From assembly GCA_963832365.1 (NCBI GenBank), contig CAWHUL010000026.1, positions 1 to 64,000 on the forward strand: DNA of 64,000 nt, read 5' to 3'. Of this stretch, positions 1 to 8,415 are shown one piece after another. Within the stretch, counting starts at the first letter, position 1; the number at the start of each line of letters is the position of its first letter. This DNA comes from CAWBRT01 sp963832365. GTDB taxonomy: Bacteria > Acidobacteriota > Terriglobia > Terriglobales > Acidobacteriaceae. The position numbers and the translations under genes were made by a program. The notes below the pieces were generated by a model. That model saw only the letters and a program-made list of their open reading frames with translations. It did no database searches and was not told the DNA's origin.

Positions 1-288
1 AAACGAGGTTCCCGAGGCGGGGGCGCGTCGAAGAGAAAGCCCCGATTTCACCGGAAAAGCTTCGGGCGTTGTTGGCGATCCTTCCCGAACCTTCGTGCTC
101 ACTTGTCTGGTTGCTGGCGCTAACCGGGCTCAGGATCGGTGAACTGCTGGCATTGCGCTGGCAGGATGTCGATTCTGCAACCGGCGTTCTCCAGGTTTGC
201 CAAACAGTCTATGAAGGACACTTTAACGAACCGAAGAGCAAGCATAGCAGGCGGGAGATTCCGATGAGCGGGAAGTGCAGGGAGATAC
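1..288 (+). pseudogene. Truncated tyrosine integrase fragment (direct repeat of 10656-10943)
   Basis: Bases 1-288 match 10656-10943 almost perfectly; I see two mismatches (c for t near base 80, a for g near base 225). The fragment encodes roughly residues 175-270 of the complete integrase downstream, including the first catalytic arginine in TGLRIGEL. Identity stops abruptly at base 289, so the His-x-x-Arg, His and Tyr catalytic part is missing and the fragment cannot act as a recombinase. The start of the repeat lies beyond the left edge. It is best read as the relic of a second, closely related integrative element. Confidence 0.9.
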
Positions 289-641
289 CTTCTATCTTGA
301 CTTTGTTTGGCAGTCCCCCACTATAGTTGCAATCTGTTCGCCAGAACTGATGTTGCCAATCTAATAACAAGCGTATTCCCCACATCATCAGTGGAATCCC
401 TGCCAGAATCCTTAGTCACCGCAGGAATCTGATAACTGTGTGGTTACGATGTCAGTTGCTACGGCTGGGTATTAATAAGCAGAGATGTAAGCCGGAAGTG
501 CAAGCTGTTGCATAGTAAATGGGAAATGTATTGTTTGGGCGAACTGTGCTCGTCGTGAGTGGTTTTGCAAAGTCCAAAGCTGCATCTGCGAACGAAAGAT
601 GAAGCGATGTCTACGCTGTCCCTAACCACGTCTTGGCCAGC

Positions 642-658
642 CCTGTAATTGTTGTGAA
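642..658 (+). repeat. 17-bp repeat shared with 5654-5670
   Basis: CCTGTAATTGTTGTGAA occurs exactly here, about 85 bp before the IS110 transposase start, and again at 5654-5670, directly outside the subterminal inverted repeat of the decayed IS1111-group element. Two unrelated transposases flanked by the same 17 bp suggests a common target core or a shared terminus. This is inference. Confidence 0.6.
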
Positions 659-675
659 ATTGATTGGATAAGGAC

Positions 676-743
676 GAAGGCTTCTAGCGACCTGTATGTT
701 CGTTGTTTGAGGAACAAGAGCATCCGGGTCAGGAGAAGCCTTC
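676..743 (+). promoter_or_regulatory. 10-bp inverted repeat abutting the transposase start
   Basis: GAAGGCTTCT (676-685) is the exact reverse complement of AGAAGCCTTC (734-743), separated by 48 bases. The right arm overlaps the AGGAG ribosome binding site (731-735) and ends one base before the ATG at 744. If transcripts start outside the element the stem would sequester the ribosome binding site, a known way in which insertion sequences limit impinging expression. Alternatively it is part of a structured left-end RNA. Confidence 0.45.
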
Positions 744-1784
744 ATGACTATTGTAGGGTGTGATTTTCATCCGGGTTGGCAGCAAGTTGCAGTTTTCGAT
801 GCAGAAACGGGAGAGATCCGGGAACTGAAGCTGGGGAACGGCGACGGCGAAGCCGAACGTTTCTATCGTCAGTTGAGTTCGCCGGCACTGGTCGGTTTTG
901 AAGCGTGTGGCAACACGCAGTGGTTCGAGGATCTGCTGGAGCGGTTGGGGCATGAAGTGTGGATCGGGGATGCAGCCGCGATCCGAGCCAGCTACGTGCG
1001 CAAGCAGAAGACGGATCGGCGGGATGCGGGGCACATCCTAAAGCTATTGATGGAGGGTCGCTTCCCGCGGCTGTGGAGGCCGAGTGCCGCCGAACGTAAC
1101 CTGCGCCAGTTGCTGATCCATCGGCACAAGCTAGTTGGCATCCGGGTGCGGGTTAAGAACAGCCTACATCACCTGATGCTGAACAAAGGCGTGCAGATGA
1201 AGCGGAAGCTGTGGAGCGAAGCGGGCCAGAACGCCTTACGCGAGTTGCCGCTGGAAGGTTGGGCGGCGCAACGCAGGCAGGACCTGCTCACCCTGCTGAG
1301 CGGTCTAAACCCGCAGATTCGTCAGCTCGACGAGGCGGTTGAGCGTGCCGCCCAGGCGAACCCGCAAGCACATCTGCTCATGACGCAGCCCGGTGTGGGG
1401 CCGATCACGGCGCTGGCATACGTGCTAACGATGGGTGATGTGAGTCGATTCCAGCGCGGCAAACAGGTAGCAAGCTATCTCGGCCTGATTCCGAGCGAGA
1501 AAAGCTCCAGTAATCGGCGGCGACTGGGATCGATCAGCAAACAGGGGAATTCGTTCCTGCGCATGTTGCTGGTCGAGAGTGCGCAAGCGGTGAACCGCCT
1601 GGATGAAAAGTTTCGCCAGCAGTACAAGCATCGTTGCCACCACATGGCAAAGGGAGTCGCCAAGGTGGCAGCGGCAAGAAGATTAGCCGTGCGATTGTTC
1701 TGGATGCTGCGCACCAACACAGCGTATCCGGAGATCGCTCGCATCGAGGGCAGCCCGCGTAAAGGTGTGGTCGGCGCAAGCTAG
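744..1784 (+). CDS. IS110-family transposase (DEDD recombinase)
   Basis: This 346-residue protein has the full IS110 architecture. An N-terminal RuvC-like DEDD domain carries D7 (IVGCDFH), E53 (GFEACG), D91 and D94 (KTDRRDA). A C-terminal Tnp_20 domain follows, with the helix-hairpin-helix-like QPGVGPITA stretch and the serine-bearing GSISKQGN motif. IS110 enzymes use a DEDD centre plus a serine nucleophile and are guided by an RNA encoded in the element's own non-coding ends (bridge or seek RNA). The ATG at 744 is preceded by AGGAG. The gene is intact, so the element may be active. I cannot place it firmly in the IS110 or IS1111 subgroup, although a short left end (about 85-100 bp) and a structured right end would fit the latter. 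Confidence 0.93.
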   Translation: MTIVGCDFHPGWQQVAVFDAETGEIRELKLGNGDGEAERFYRQLSSPALVGFEACGNTQWFEDLLERLGHEVWIGDAAAIRASYVRKQKTDRRDAGHILKLLMEGRFPRLWRPSAAERNLRQLLIHRHKLVGIRVRVKNSLHHLMLNKGVQMKRKLWSEAGQNALRELPLEGWAAQRRQDLLTLLSGLNPQIRQLDEAVERAAQANPQAHLLMTQPGVGPITALAYVLTMGDVSRFQRGKQVASYLGLIPSEKSSSNRRRLGSISKQGNSFLRMLLVESAQAVNRLDEKFRQQYKHRCHHMAKGVAKVAAARRLAVRLFWMLRTNTAYPEIARIEGSPRKGVVGAS

Positions 1785-1820
1785 ACCGGGAAATTGAATG
1801 GGCACTCTCGCATCCAGACT

Positions 1821-1889
1821 GACCGGTGCAGAAGACGGCGCTGACGCGCCTTGGAAAACACAAAAACGTTTTCCACTTCCACACCGGTC
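1821..1889 (+). ncRNA. Candidate guide-RNA-like structured segment after IS110 transposase
   Basis: Three nested perfect stems lie 37-105 bases after the transposase stop. An outer stem pairs GACCGGTG (1821-1828) with CACCGGTC (1882-1889). One inner hairpin is GGCGC/GCGCC (1837-1841 and 1846-1850, loop TGAC). A second is GGAAAAC/GTTTTCC (1853-1859 and 1868-1874, loop ACAAAAAC). This closed multi-branch shape in an IS110-type non-coding end is what one would expect of part of a bridge/seek RNA. No loop-to-target complementarity was established, and a terminator or recombination site remains possible. Confidence 0.4.
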
Positions 1890-2264
1890 CGGCGGCTGGA
1901 TGTTCGAATGGAAAATCATGGTCGCAGTTTAGGCCGCATAGATGGATGGTGAAGCGATTGCTTCATCGCAGGTGATTCAGCGTGATGCTCGGAGCTCTTG
2001 GTCCTCAACCCAACTCTGGCCAACACGCGGTGTCGCAAACGCTGCGCAGGATAACTCTGTCCTTGACAACGCCTTCGTCCTTATAGACGCCTTTACACTA
2101 ACGATTTTGCCAGCAGTCCAGTGTTTGGCAAGTTTTTGGTGTAATCGCCTGTTTACGCCAATATAGGAGCGGCTACAATGTGGCTGCTGGAGGCTGACTA
2201 CTGATCCGCTCAAAAACAGTCCAACCCCCGGCAAGATAGGCTTGATGCGAAAGCGAGTTGAATT
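1890..2264. other. Non-coding stretch, nothing recognised
   Basis: About 375 bases between the structured segment and the aminotransferase. The right boundary of the IS110 element should lie in its left part but cannot be fixed without an empty site. The aminotransferase ATG at 2265 has no strong ribosome binding site (GCGAGTTGAATT precedes it). Confidence 0.5.
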
Positions 2265-3611
2265 ATGACCTACCCTGATGAGCAGTCATCCTCGAAAGCT
2301 CTGTATCAGCGTGCAACGCACAGTTTACCGGGAGGGAACACCCGCAGCATCGTCTACATGAGCCCGTATCCCATTTATGCCGTTCGCGGCTGCGGCTGCC
2401 GTGTCTGGGACAGGGATAACGTGCCGCGGATCGACTGTGTTAATAACTTCACTTCCCTTATACATGGTCACGCCCACCCTGAGGTGACCCGCGCCGTCTG
2501 CGAGCAGGTGAGCATGGGTTCAGCGTTTGGGTTACCGACGGAATCCGAAGTCGAACTCGCGGAACTGCTATGCCAGCGCGTTGCATCCATCGAGAAACTC
2601 GTCTTCAATAACTCGGGCACAGAAGCCGTAATGATAGCCATCAGGGCAGCACGCGCCTTCACGGGCAGGCAAAAGATTGCAAAGGTCGAAGGCGCATATC
2701 ACGGATCATACGATTATGCGGAGTTGAGCCTCGATCCCAGTCCAGAGACTTGGGGTGAGCCACCGTCCTCGTTGCCATACTCACGCGGCATACCCACGCC
2801 AGTACTGAACGATGTCGTCACTATCCCATTTAACAACTGCGCCAAGAGCGAAGAGCTGATCAGAAAGCAAGGTTCAGAACTTGCGGCTGTGCTTATTGAC
2901 CCAATGCCAAATCGCGTAGGTCTGATACCTGCCGATCAGGATTATTTGCGAATGCTTCGTCGCGTTACCACCGAAATTGGTGCGGTGCTCATTTTTGACG
3001 AAGTCATTAGCTTTCGACTCGGGTACAACGGAGCTCAAGCAATCTGGGGCACACAGGCTGACATTACTGCCATGGGGAAAATCATTGGCGGAGGATTTCC
3101 GGTTGGAGCAGTTGGCGGACGTAATGAGATCATGGCCTTGTTCGACGCTAGTAAAGCAAAGCCGGCAATTCCCGTTGAGGGCACTTACTGCGGTAATCCC
3201 GTAACGATGCGGGCAGGGTTGGCCACGATGCGCCTGTTGGATCAATCGGCATTCAAAAAGCTCAATAACATGGGTGATCAGCTCCGCAGCGGAATAGCCG
3301 AGGCGTTCCGCCATTTAGGTGTAGTTGGTCAGGTGGTCGGTGCTGGGTCACTACTGAGGGTGCATTTTACCGATCGCTCACTGCGGGATTACCGTTCTGC
3401 TTTCCCAAGCAAAGAAGAAGCAGAAATGCTTGCCACATTTCATCGCAATCTCCTGAACCGAGGCATCTTAGCTGCGCGATCTGGGATGATGGCGCTCTCA
3501 ACAACAATGACCGACGACGAGATTGCGGAGATCGTCGAAGCCGCCGATGGTGCGATCCAAGCGGTTGCCGGGCGGCATTTGACAAGGCACGGTACGGCGC
3601 AATCATCGTAG
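2265..3611 (+). CDS. Class III aminotransferase, glutamate-1-semialdehyde aminomutase-like
   Basis: This 448-residue PLP enzyme is of fold type I. Visible landmarks are NNSGTEAV (115-122) that binds the cofactor phosphate, FDEV with D245 contacting the pyridine nitrogen, and the Schiff-base lysine K272 in AMGKIIGGGFPVGAVGG. The length and sequence order match the glutamate-1-semialdehyde 2,1-aminomutase/aspartate aminotransferase subfamily. It need not be the tetrapyrrole enzyme HemL, since this subfamily includes many secondary-metabolism and amino-sugar transaminases, and no porphyrin genes are adjacent. It stands alone between two insertion-sequence regions and looks like intact cargo. The substrate is unknown. 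Confidence 0.85.
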   Translation: MTYPDEQSSSKALYQRATHSLPGGNTRSIVYMSPYPIYAVRGCGCRVWDRDNVPRIDCVNNFTSLIHGHAHPEVTRAVCEQVSMGSAFGLPTESEVELAELLCQRVASIEKLVFNNSGTEAVMIAIRAARAFTGRQKIAKVEGAYHGSYDYAELSLDPSPETWGEPPSSLPYSRGIPTPVLNDVVTIPFNNCAKSEELIRKQGSELAAVLIDPMPNRVGLIPADQDYLRMLRRVTTEIGAVLIFDEVISFRLGYNGAQAIWGTQADITAMGKIIGGGFPVGAVGGRNEIMALFDASKAKPAIPVEGTYCGNPVTMRAGLATMRLLDQSAFKKLNNMGDQLRSGIAEAFRHLGVVGQVVGAGSLLRVHFTDRSLRDYRSAFPSKEEAEMLATFHRNLLNRGILAARSGMMALSTTMTDDEIAEIVEAADGAIQAVAGRHLTRHGTAQSS

Positions 3612-3701
3612 TCAGATGCGCCCGGTGGAGGTGGATGTCTCCGTAACTGTCGTAAAATCGTCTTATCGTCAATAATGTGCGCTCTGCGCCCGTGAAAGCG
3701 G

Positions 3702-4641
3702 TTACTTACAAATATCGGTCGCGTTGACGTTGACCTTCGGGATGCTCCTGAACGCCTGCTGCCATTTCTCCACATATTTTGATCCGAATCTATGCTGCAA
3801 TTCTTCTTGGCGATACTCAGCTAAAACTCTCCTGAAGACGGTGATCGCGAAGACCACCGTCATCCTCACGACAAAAGAGAACTCCTTGGGGTGACGAATC
3901 GAATGAAATCTAATCTTGTTCGTGTTAAAGCTGACGTGCTGCCCGTAGTTGGACGCATGCATCACTTCAGATCCGGAACCGTAGACAATCTCGTACAAAG
4001 GTTCTTTCTCAACAGCTTTCGCCATTCTTCTGAGGTCGCTCACGCCGAGCGGCGAGTACCATGCTGGCTGCCGCTTGTTTTGCTTTTTCCAGTCGAGAAA
4101 GGCCCGACGGATTGTGGCAAAACGATCCTGAGATAAGACACGGTCGATTTCCTCGGAATGACGCTTGCCTTCATCCCCCAGTGTTTGATCAAGCGGCAGA
4201 CCAGCGCTGTCGGAAATCACTTTGAAGCTCGCCGACTCTGCCGTTCCAGGCTGCACACGCATCGCCCAGCGCCGAAGCCTTAGCAAATTGTGAACATAGT
4301 AGTAAGACGCCTTTCTATCAAGGTCACCGGTGAGCATCCACTCCAGATAGACAGTAGCTTCGAACATAGCTCGAAGCTGTAGGACGGACGCATGAACGGC
4401 ACTTCGGCAGAGCAGAATCTCGATCGCATCGATCATAGCGACAACCTGCCTCAGCAGGATGCCGATTACAACTGCGTCGCCCAACGTCTTGCCGCTTGAG
4501 GTGAATGCACGCGGTATCAGGTTACTGCCGTAGTTGGCAAGGTCACGCAGGAGCCGTCCAAGTGTTGAGCTGCTTAGACACGAAAACAGTCGCTGTCTCG
4601 TCGTCCAATAGTCCTTTATGTGGATCTTCCGGAATGAGCAT
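3702..4641 (-). pseudogene. DUF5677-like protein, frameshifted near its N terminus
   Basis: A 260-residue reading frame (TTG at 4484 down to 3702) resembles the DUF5677 family, a helical family of unknown function. It carries the family-like stretches QLRAMFEATVYLEWML and EVMHASNYGQHVSF. A more natural start is the ATG at 4641 (MLIPEDPHKGLLDDE), which reads 32 codons to a TGA at 4543-4545. Reading continues sensibly only after a +1 shift there (LRDLANYGSNLIPRAF). One extra base, or less likely a +1 frameshift at GCG-TGA-C, would reconcile them into a protein of about 312 residues. It is convergent with the aminotransferase and shares no operon. The function is unknown. Confidence 0.6.
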
Positions 4642-4814
4642 GGCGGAGAGTGTACACCCTCTCGGTGCCAGGCGAGGATCCCATAATGTCTACTCCTAGC
4701 CGCTCATGGGACTGGAGATCCGAAGGATAATTGTTGATAAATCCCCATATCACCAATAACCGGGGCAGCGGTTCCCGTTTCGGGATAATTCACGCAAACG
4801 CCTGTTATCAACAG

Positions 4815-5516
4815 CTACTCGGAACGTTCTTTTGTGGCACTTGTCGCTTTGGCTCCTGTGTCGGTTGTTGCTCTTGTTCGGATGCTGTGCACATAGCGAA
4901 AAGTCCAGATGATGGCTGCGACGGCAAGGAGTCCTTGAATGACAGGAGCCAGAAAGAGAAAGAGAGCCGTCGAAAGAACATAGACAAGAATGATTCGGAT
5001 AACGAACTCAGCGAGAAAAATAGCACCCCATACCAATGTGATAAGTCGGTGTGTAGTCCGCACCTTGGGATATTGCCAACGAGCCTCGAATTCAGCTCTT
5101 TGCGACGGGTCATTGCGTGTCATGAAATATCTGCCGAAATAGAACATCATCGGCCGACGGAAGACAGGCAGCAGCGATATTAAGCATGCGAGGCCGACTG
5201 TGCCAGTGAAGAGAGATTCGCGAATCAGCAGTAGGCGGGGGCTGCCGCCGAAGGTAATCGCGACGATGCTCGTGGTAATTCCAAGGAGAACGAGCATAGC
5301 TACTGGGTCGAGCTGCTTTCGGTGGAGCAGATCGAAAATACCCTTGGCAACAGGGAAAAACGTTGCGATCAGCAGCGCATTCAATTCAGATGCAGAAAGG
5401 AAATTCTTTGCGAGCAGATAAAGGATGAGAGGGGCGGTGGCATTGAGAGCGACATCAAAAACTATGCCTTTGATTGGCGCGGAGGCAGGCGGTCTCTCTG
5501 ATGTGTCACTGTACAT
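4815..5516 (-). CDS. VC0807-family integral membrane protein
   Basis: This 233-residue protein matches the VC0807-type membrane family, whose function is not established. It has about five to six hydrophobic segments: around residues 18-38, 48-60, 71-92, 101-118, a helix near 160-180, and 185-205. Between them is the family-typical DPVAMLVLLGITTS followed by GGSPRLLLIRESLFTG. The N terminus is cytoplasm-like and the C terminus is a short charged, Thr-rich tail. No operon partner is present: an IS1111-group relic lies upstream and the DUF5677 gene is about 170 bp downstream. The ATG at 5516 was kept because no better start is visible. Confidence 0.75.
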   Translation of the reverse strand: MYSDTSERPPASAPIKGIVFDVALNATAPLILYLLAKNFLSASELNALLIATFFPVAKGIFDLLHRKQLDPVAMLVLLGITTSIVAITFGGSPRLLLIRESLFTGTVGLACLISLLPVFRRPMMFYFGRYFMTRNDPSQRAEFEARWQYPKVRTTHRLITLVWGAIFLAEFVIRIILVYVLSTALFLFLAPVIQGLLAVAAIIWTFRYVHSIRTRATTDTGAKATSATKERSE

Positions 5517-5653
5517 TTCAAGATTCTGACGAGGAAATGATCGTTTTGCAACTCACGGCATGAGTTCATGCAGCCCTTGCTTACGATTCGGAGCAGTCAT
5601 GTGCGTCTGGAACTTTCTCGAGCAGTTCCACGATATGTCGAGAACTTCACCGG

Positions 5654-5670
5654 CCTGTAATTGTTGTGAA
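5654..5670 (+). repeat. 17-bp repeat shared with 642-658
   Basis: Exact copy of the sequence at 642-658. It lies three bases outside the left subterminal inverted repeat of the decayed IS1111-group element, so it is either its extreme terminus or flanking target DNA. Confidence 0.6.
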
Positions 5671-5673
5671 TGT

Positions 5674-7101
5674 ATGGTCCGCCGCCTGACTGCAAGGGGA
5701 GAATTGGTTGGACGAAAGACAGTCTGCGCAAATGTATCCGGCCTCTAGGTTGGAGATTGCTCTCCGGGCCATGATGATGATCCGCGCGTGCCGGTCCTGA
5801 TAAATCGCTCGGTTACAAAGAACCATTTCACAACGCAGGTTCTCCGGCACGCCGTTTGACTGTTCTTTCGTCCTGTTCCTCTCCTCAGCAGACTCGGTGA
5901 GATAACCTCAGTAGCCGTGCGGCGGTGGAAAAGTGGGAAGCGCGGTAGCGGTTTCCAAGCCGACAGGCGTCTTTTCCACGGCCGTTCTTCAGCACTGCGC
6001 AGCAGCGCCGGGTGTTCGGTAGGCTTCGCCCCGGAACAGCACTGCCCACACGATTCGTGCCAGTTTGTTGGCCACCGCCACGATGACTTTGTTGCGTGGC
6101 GCGCGTCGCGAGCTGTTGCACCCACTGACCAAGACCGCCCGTGTCGTGGCGTACGCGAAACAGCACGGCGCGTGCCCCGTGGATGAACATGCGCCGCAGA
6201 TAAAGGTTGCCGCGCTTGCTGATCCCGAGTAGTCTGCGTCTTGCCGCCGGTGGAGTGCTGACGCGGCACCAGCTCCGAGCCAGGCGGCAAACTCGCGTCC
6301 CTTGCGAAACGCCGCGCCGTTGCCGATCGGCCGCGATCGTCGCGGTGGCGACCAGCGGCCCCACGCCGGGAATCTCACGCAACCGCCGGCAGGCCGCATC
6401 GTCGCTGGCAGATCTGCTCGATCTCTTCGGCTGAGCCACTGCGATGTCGCTCTCCAATTGCTTCCACTCCTGCCCCAGAGCTGATCGAGCAGGTCGCGCA
6501 TGCGCGGGGTCAGGTTCTGTCGGCATCTTCCAGGACCGTCGGCCATCTGGTTGCGCAGGCTGCGCCGGCCCTTCGCGAAGGTGATGCCGCGCTCCAGCAG
6601 GAATCCGCGAATCTGGTTGATCACCGCGGTGCGCCGCTTGACCAGCCGGTCGCGCACCCGGTGCAGCGCTTGCAGGTCGAGCTGATCGTCGGTCTTGATG
6701 CGGCACGAAGCGCATGTTCTGCCGCGCCACCGCTTCGGCGATGGCTTCGGCATCGAGGAAGTCGTTCTTGTTCGACTTGACGAAGGGCTTCACGAATTGC
6801 GCCGGGAATCAGCCGCACATCATGGCCTTGTCGCGCAGCGCCGCCCCAGGAAATGCGCTCCCGAACAGGCCTCCATGCCGATCAGGGAATGCAGGTAGAT
6901 TGGCCGTGTAGGCCAGCAGTTGCTTGGCGGGAGAACTTCTTGCGGATCAACCACTTTGCCGCACTCGTCGAGCGCAACCAGATGAAAGGTGGTCTTACCC
7001 AGATCAATGCCGATGGACGCGATATGCATGTGATGATCCTCCCGTAAGTAAGCTGCCGCTCAGATCATCCCACCGATGGGCTGATCGAAGCGGCGGACCA
7101 T
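5674..7101 (-). mobile_element. IS1111-group (IS110 family) element, decayed
   Basis: The 12-bp sequence ATGGTCCGCCGC at 5674-5685 is exactly inverted as GCGGCGGACCAT at 7090-7101, giving a unit of about 1.43 kb around an IS110-family transposase relic. Subterminal inverted repeats near both ends, a short leader (about 60 bp) and a long non-coding segment after the transposase (about 300 bp, 5686-5988) are the known hallmarks of the IS1111 group. In that group the guide RNA is encoded downstream of the transposase. The transposase itself is broken. Confidence 0.75.
5989..7029 (-). pseudogene. IS1111-group transposase, multiply frameshifted
   Basis: The start at 7029 (MHIASIGIDLGKTTFHLVAL) and the MEACSGAHF, KSNKNDFLDAEAIAEAVARQ and DRLVKRRTAVINQIRGFLLE stretches identify an IS1111-type transposase with the DEDD aspartates and glutamate still readable. 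They lie in different frames, and I count at least five shifts along about 345 codons. The C-terminal KVIVAVANKLARIVWAVL is back in one frame and ends at 5989. The density of single-base shifts with otherwise intact sequence is like that of the dehydrogenase at 27.2-28.8 kb. Either recent inactivation or poor sequence quality could explain it. Confidence 0.85.
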
Positions 7102-7231
7102 CTCATTAATCGCCTTAGCGTTAGTTACTCCGGCCAGCGATGCCGTTTTGGGAAGTCGTCGATTCTCGACCCCAGCTGCCGAGCTGGTGCCGAGGATTCT
7201 CGACAAGACCAGAAATAAATCATACGGTGAG

Positions 7232-7729
7232 TTAACGGTCTATTTCCGTGCTTCGCTGTGACTTGCGCCTAGCTATCCGGCTGAACAGCTTCTCTGGATT
7301 CCCATCGCATGCCCGGATCGCCTTCCGGATGCGATGGTTGATTGACCAGGCCGTCTTGTAAGTAATCTTCATCTGCCGTTGTAATTCTTTGATGGAAAGC
7401 TCAGGCTTTTTCCAAATTGCGGTGATTGCGCGGAACCACTTCAACAATGGCAAGTGGCTTCGTTCCATAAATGTCCCCGCTGTGATTGCGAACGAGTACA
7501 TGCAGACACGGCAGTAGTAAAGCCTGCGGACCCTTCCTCGCGTCGAAATTGATACTCGGCGAACAGTATCCTGTCCGCATCTGACGCACACCATCCCGTC
7601 AGGCCAGCGGACACGTTCGAGAAAACACACACACCTCGCCTCTGTATTGAGGGCGTGCAGCACCATGCCTGTGGAAAATGTCCGCAGCGTGTCCGAAATA
7701 CTTTTAGCAAAAGGGATAATTTTCGTCAC
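7232..7729 (-). pseudogene. IS1595-type transposase, N-terminal part only
   Basis: This 165-residue reading frame starts at a GTG (7729). It has the zinc-ribbon of IS1595/ISXO2-like transposases (CVRCG at about 47-51 and CRVC further on). It continues through the conserved YSFAITAGTFMERSHLPLLKW region and a helix-turn-helix-like segment (KELQRQMKITYKTAWSINHRI). The frame then ends, so the ISXO2-like DDE catalytic domain normally carried in the C-terminal half is absent. The relic sits between the IS1111-group element and the integrative replicon. A 10-bp direct repeat GATTCTCGAC (7161-7170, 7195-7204) lies just beyond its end. Confidence 0.75.
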
Positions 7730-7856
7730 TTATTCAATGATATTTCAGCAACTTCCGATTTCACACCCAAAAGTGCGCCTGCGATTTAACTGCGGGGTTA
7801 CCCGTTGCCACCTACGTTGGGTTCGCGGACGTAACCGCCGCGCAAAGGGAGAAAAG

Positions 7857-8075
7857 ATGGCGAAGTGCAACGGGTGCGGATCGGAATCGCAGTATTCCGT
7901 CTGCTCAGTTGTTTCCACATTAGGTAAAAGCCCTCGCAGGCAGCGCTCGACCAATTCGGTTCGCTTCTGTGAAGGCTGTTTGGAAAGGCTCGTCAGTGGT
8001 GAGGGCAATCAACCTCCACGCGAATACAGGACGGCTCTTAATGCCGCCTATATTGCCGTGAGTTTGTCGGAGTAA
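7857..8075 (+). CDS. Small zinc-ribbon-like protein of the integrative element
   Basis: This 72-residue protein has a good ribosome binding site (AGGGAGAA) before the ATG at 7857. Two CxxC pairs, CNGC near residues 4-7 and CEGC near residues 38-41, could hold one zinc ion. The linker between them is basic (KSPRRQRS). It starts the gene set that runs through the replication initiator, the AlpA-like regulator and the integrase, so it may be an accessory DNA-binding or regulatory protein of that element. I recognise no named family. Confidence 0.5.
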   Translation: MAKCNGCGSESQYSVCSVVSTLGKSPRRQRSTNSVRFCEGCLERLVSGEGNQPPREYRTALNAAYIAVSLSE

Positions 8076-8328
8076 GGAAAGCAATGTCAGTTATGGGAGG
8101 CGTGATGCGGTGCGTTGATGAAATCCGGGGCGATGGGGTCGCGCCCATTCCGGTCGCTGATGCGTGCCTACACTCACAGCAAGTGACAGTCGAACACTGT
8201 CCGCCTCCCTCCCACAATCATGATTGCTGCGCGTTAACGCGTGTTTACAGGGTGATTGGAAGTTGTCTGAGGATAGCTATCGCAGTGACCGCGCAGCGGG
8301 TATCCATCAGCGTAAAAACGCGTGGGGT

Positions 8329-8367
8329 TTGGGGCGAAGCCCCAAGGTTTCCGTGCGCGCAGCGCAC
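8329..8367 (+). promoter_or_regulatory. Two adjacent hairpins upstream of rep; candidate origin or terminator
   Basis: TTGGGGC-GAA-GCCCCAA (8329-8345) and GTGCGC-GCA-GCGCAC (8353-8367) are perfect tight hairpins separated by seven bases. They are followed by a T-rich run (CTTCTTTTTCTT). They lie about 50 bases before the HUH initiator. Rolling-circle double-strand origins are often such hairpins next to rep, but the T-run also fits a rho-independent terminator for the upstream small gene. Confidence 0.45.
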
Positions 8368-8415
8368 CTTCTTTTTCTTAGTTTACCAGTAATAGATTAA
8401 TCGTAGCGGTCGGGG

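Larger units (their letters stand above)
289..743. other. Non-coding stretch between integrase relic and IS110 transposase
   Basis: No convincing gene is visible in these 455 bases. The right part (about 642-743) is probably the left end of the IS110-family element. It contains a 17-bp sequence shared with 5654-5670 and an inverted repeat that reaches the transposase start codon. From 289 to about 640 I recognise nothing. Confidence 0.5.

Noticed and set aside
8084..8392. 102-codon frame after the small Cys-rich gene with a fair ribosome binding site
   Set aside because: Its 3' third is made of the two perfect hairpins at 8329-8367 and the predicted protein has no coherent composition or family resemblance.
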